From contig NZ_JAGFWR010000008.1 of assembly GCF_017599305.1 (NCBI RefSeq), positions 62,001 through 126,000 on the forward strand: a stretch of DNA of 64,000 nucleotides. Direction: 5' to 3'. Under the pieces are notes generated by a model that saw only the letters and a list, made by a program, of their open reading frames with translations, did no database searches and was not told the origin of the DNA. Each line of letters opens with the position of its first letter. Within the stretch, counting starts at the first letter, position 1. This DNA is from Micromonospora antibiotica. GTDB taxonomy: Bacteria > Actinomycetota > Actinomycetes > Mycobacteriales > Micromonosporaceae. A program made the translations under genes and the position numbers. This document shows, one piece after another, positions 62,596-64,000 of this stretch.

Positions 62596-63594
62596 GTGAC
62601 GACGCTGCCCGACCGACGCCTGCTGCTGGTCCACGCGCATCCCGACGACGAGTCCATCGGCACCGGGTCGACGATGGCGCACTACGCCGCCGACGGTGCC
62701 CACGTCACGCTGGTGACCTGCACTCTCGGCGAGGAAGGCGAGATCCACCGGCCGGAGCTGGCGCAGCTCGCCGCCGCCGAGGCAGACCAGCTCGGCGGCT
62801 TCCGGATCGGGGAGCTGGCCGCCGCCTGCGCCGCGCTCGGCGTCACCGACCACCGCTTCCTCGGCGGCGCGGGCCGCTACCGGGACTCGGGCATGATGGG
62901 GCTGGCCACCAACGAGCACCCCCGGGCGTTCTGGGCGGCCGACCTCGACGTGGCCGCCGGTCAGCTCCTGGACGTCATCCGGGAGGTCCGCCCGCAGGTC
63001 ATGGTCACCTACGACCCGAACGGCTTCTACGGTCACCCGGACCACATCCAGGCGCACCGGGTGACGATGCGGGCACACGAGCTGGCCGCCGCGGAGGGCA
63101 TCGCCCCGGCCAAGGTCTACTGGACGGCGCTGCCCCGCAGCGTCCTGGAGGCCGGCATGAGCCACTTCACCGAGTCCTCGGACAACCCGTTCGCGGGCAT
63201 CGACAGCGTCGACGAACTGCCCTTCGGCACCCCGGACGACCAGATCGCCGCCCGGATCGACGCCACCGACCAGCACGCCGCCAAAGAGGCGGCGATGCGG
63301 GCGCACGGCACCCAGATCCCCGCCAACTCCTGGTTGTACGCGATCGCCGGCAACTTCGGCGCCGAGTTCATGGGCGTGGAGTTCTTCACCCTGGCGGTGG
63401 GGGAACCCGGCCCGGCCGGTGGACCGAACGGCTGGGAGAGTGACCTCTTCGCCGGGATCGACACGACCTCGTCGGGCTCGTCCGCCGGCCGGCCCGACCC
63501 GGCTGCCGGTCAGCCGGTGGCGGCGGCACGCCGGCCGGAGCAGGCGTCCCCGGTGGGGGGCGGGCCGGCCTCGGCGATGGCCGGACCCCGGTGA
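62596..63594 (+). CDS. mshB: GlcNAc-Ins deacetylase of mycothiol biosynthesis
   Basis: A 332-residue zinc deacetylase that removes acetate from N-acetyl-glucosaminyl-inositol in the mycothiol pathway. The LmbE-fold signature LLLVHAHPDDESIGTGSTMA gives zinc ligands, and GHPDHIQAHR supplies the third. GGAGRYRDSGMMG is a mycothiol-family segment. The start is a GTG at 62596 (or 62587). About 50 Pro/Ala/Gly-rich residues extend the C-terminus. The stop overlaps the next gene (GTGA). mshB followed by a small membrane protein is the actinobacterial order. Confidence 0.93.
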   Translation: MTTLPDRRLLLVHAHPDDESIGTGSTMAHYAADGAHVTLVTCTLGEEGEIHRPELAQLAAAEADQLGGFRIGELAAACAALGVTDHRFLGGAGRYRDSGMMGLATNEHPRAFWAADLDVAAGQLLDVIREVRPQVMVTYDPNGFYGHPDHIQAHRVTMRAHELAAAEGIAPAKVYWTALPRSVLEAGMSHFTESSDNPFAGIDSVDELPFGTPDDQIAARIDATDQHAAKEAAMRAHGTQIPANSWLYAIAGNFGAEFMGVEFFTLAVGEPGPAGGPNGWESDLFAGIDTTSSGSSAGRPDPAAGQPVAAARRPEQASPVGGGPASAMAGPR

Positions 63595-64000
63595 CGCTGC
63601 CCGCCACGCCGATGCCGGTCGTCGAGGAGGAGACCGCCGCCGTCCCGCCGCCACCCGGCCCGACGGTACGCCTGTTCGACGTCGTGCTGCGGTTGGTCGG
63701 CGGGTTGGTCGCCGTGGTCGGCGGGGTGCTCACCGCCCTGATCGGCCTGCTGCTGTCCACCGTCCGGGTCGGCGGGCAGCTGATCGGGGTGTCGGTGGTG
63801 GTCACCATCCTGGGGGCGATCGCGGTGAGCTGGTTCGCGTACGCCACGGTCGGCCGCAAGTGGGCGGTGGCGTTGCCGGCCCTGCCGTGGTTCGTGCTGA
63901 TGGCGGTGGCAGCGGTCCGTACCGCCGAGGGTGACCTGCTGGTCGCCGGGGACAACTGGGTCGGGCTGGCGATGATCACCACCGGGGCGATGACGTTCGC
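63591..64000 (+). CDS. Small membrane protein downstream of mshB (3' end cut by window edge)
   Basis: A GTG at 63591 overlaps the mshB stop and the frame stays open to the window end (136 codons). After a Pro/Glu-rich N-terminus there are membrane segments VVLRLVGGLVAVVGGVLTALIGLLL, GVSVVVTILGAIAVSWFAYA and ALPWFVLMAVAAV in sense. The position matches the small membrane protein encoded after mshB in mycobacteria (Rv1171-like), which is followed there by fbiC. Function unknown. Confidence 0.8.
   Translation, partial: MTLPATPMPVVEEETAAVPPPPGPTVRLFDVVLRLVGGLVAVVGGVLTALIGLLLSTVRVGGQLIGVSVVVTILGAIAVSWFAYATVGRKWAVALPALPWFVLMAVAAVRTAEGDLLVAGDNWVGLAMITTGAMTF

Overview
The window is chromosomal DNA from a high-GC actinomycete, most plausibly a member of the Micromonosporaceae. 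The pointers are very high GC with strong third-position G/C bias, GTG starts and 1-4 bp stop/start overlaps, a mycothiol gene (mshB) at the right end, a eukaryote-type NADP isocitrate dehydrogenase, an archaeal-type valyl-tRNA synthetase, a SigE-type ECF sigma factor and a Sdh1-type succinate dehydrogenase. The genus is inferred from gene content and style; no rRNA or tRNA gene is present to confirm it.

Layout. 1-5.9 kb: a minus-strand peptide ABC importer operon (binding protein, two permeases, two ATPases, the last cut by the window edge). 6.3-11.1 kb: folD, mdh, an MBL-fold hydrolase and icd, with a cluster of dispersed palindromes and G-rich DNA behind mdh. 11.5-15.8 kb: deoR-galT, a fusion of an apparently inactive ATP-sulfurylase domain with APS kinase, and a DM13 protein. 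16.0-19.5 kb: a tightly coupled four-gene ABC-2 exporter operon. 19.6-22.2 kb: valS. 22.5-27.4 kb: an AT-richer accessory island with two tandem secreted ricin-type lectins, an unrecognised membrane protein, a secreted I36-type inhibitor, a methyltransferase and a remnant of a tyrosine integrase. 27.5-36.5 kb: a secreted S1 protease, a heterodimeric ABC exporter, an ogt plus Ada-AlkA repair operon whose AlkA part contains an in-frame palindromic repeat, and an ECF sigma factor with a membrane partner. 36.5-44.7 kb: small housekeeping and accessory genes, including peptidase E, ychF, a type II toxin-antitoxin pair, acetyltransferases, a septum-formation-like membrane protein and a Nudix hydrolase. 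44.8-52.4 kb: sdhCAB, tldD/tldE and a Uma2 protein. 52.6-58.8 kb: a second peptide ABC importer operon in the order D-F-C-B-A. 59-64 kb: repeats, a methyltransferase, an S9 peptidase, mshB and the start of a membrane protein.

How the parts relate. Two complete peptide importers, a secreted protease, an S9 peptidase, peptidase E and TldD/E give a strong peptide-acquisition theme. folD, mdh, icd and sdh are central metabolism, and mshB is redox homeostasis. The signal least explained by ordinary genes is the intergenic repeat layer. One palindrome family (five copies at three loci, each bracketed by a C-rich and a G-rich tract) has one copy lying in frame inside a DNA-repair gene. A second, perfect 26-bp-arm palindrome and a third repeat that sits at gene junctions in both importer operons complete the layer.
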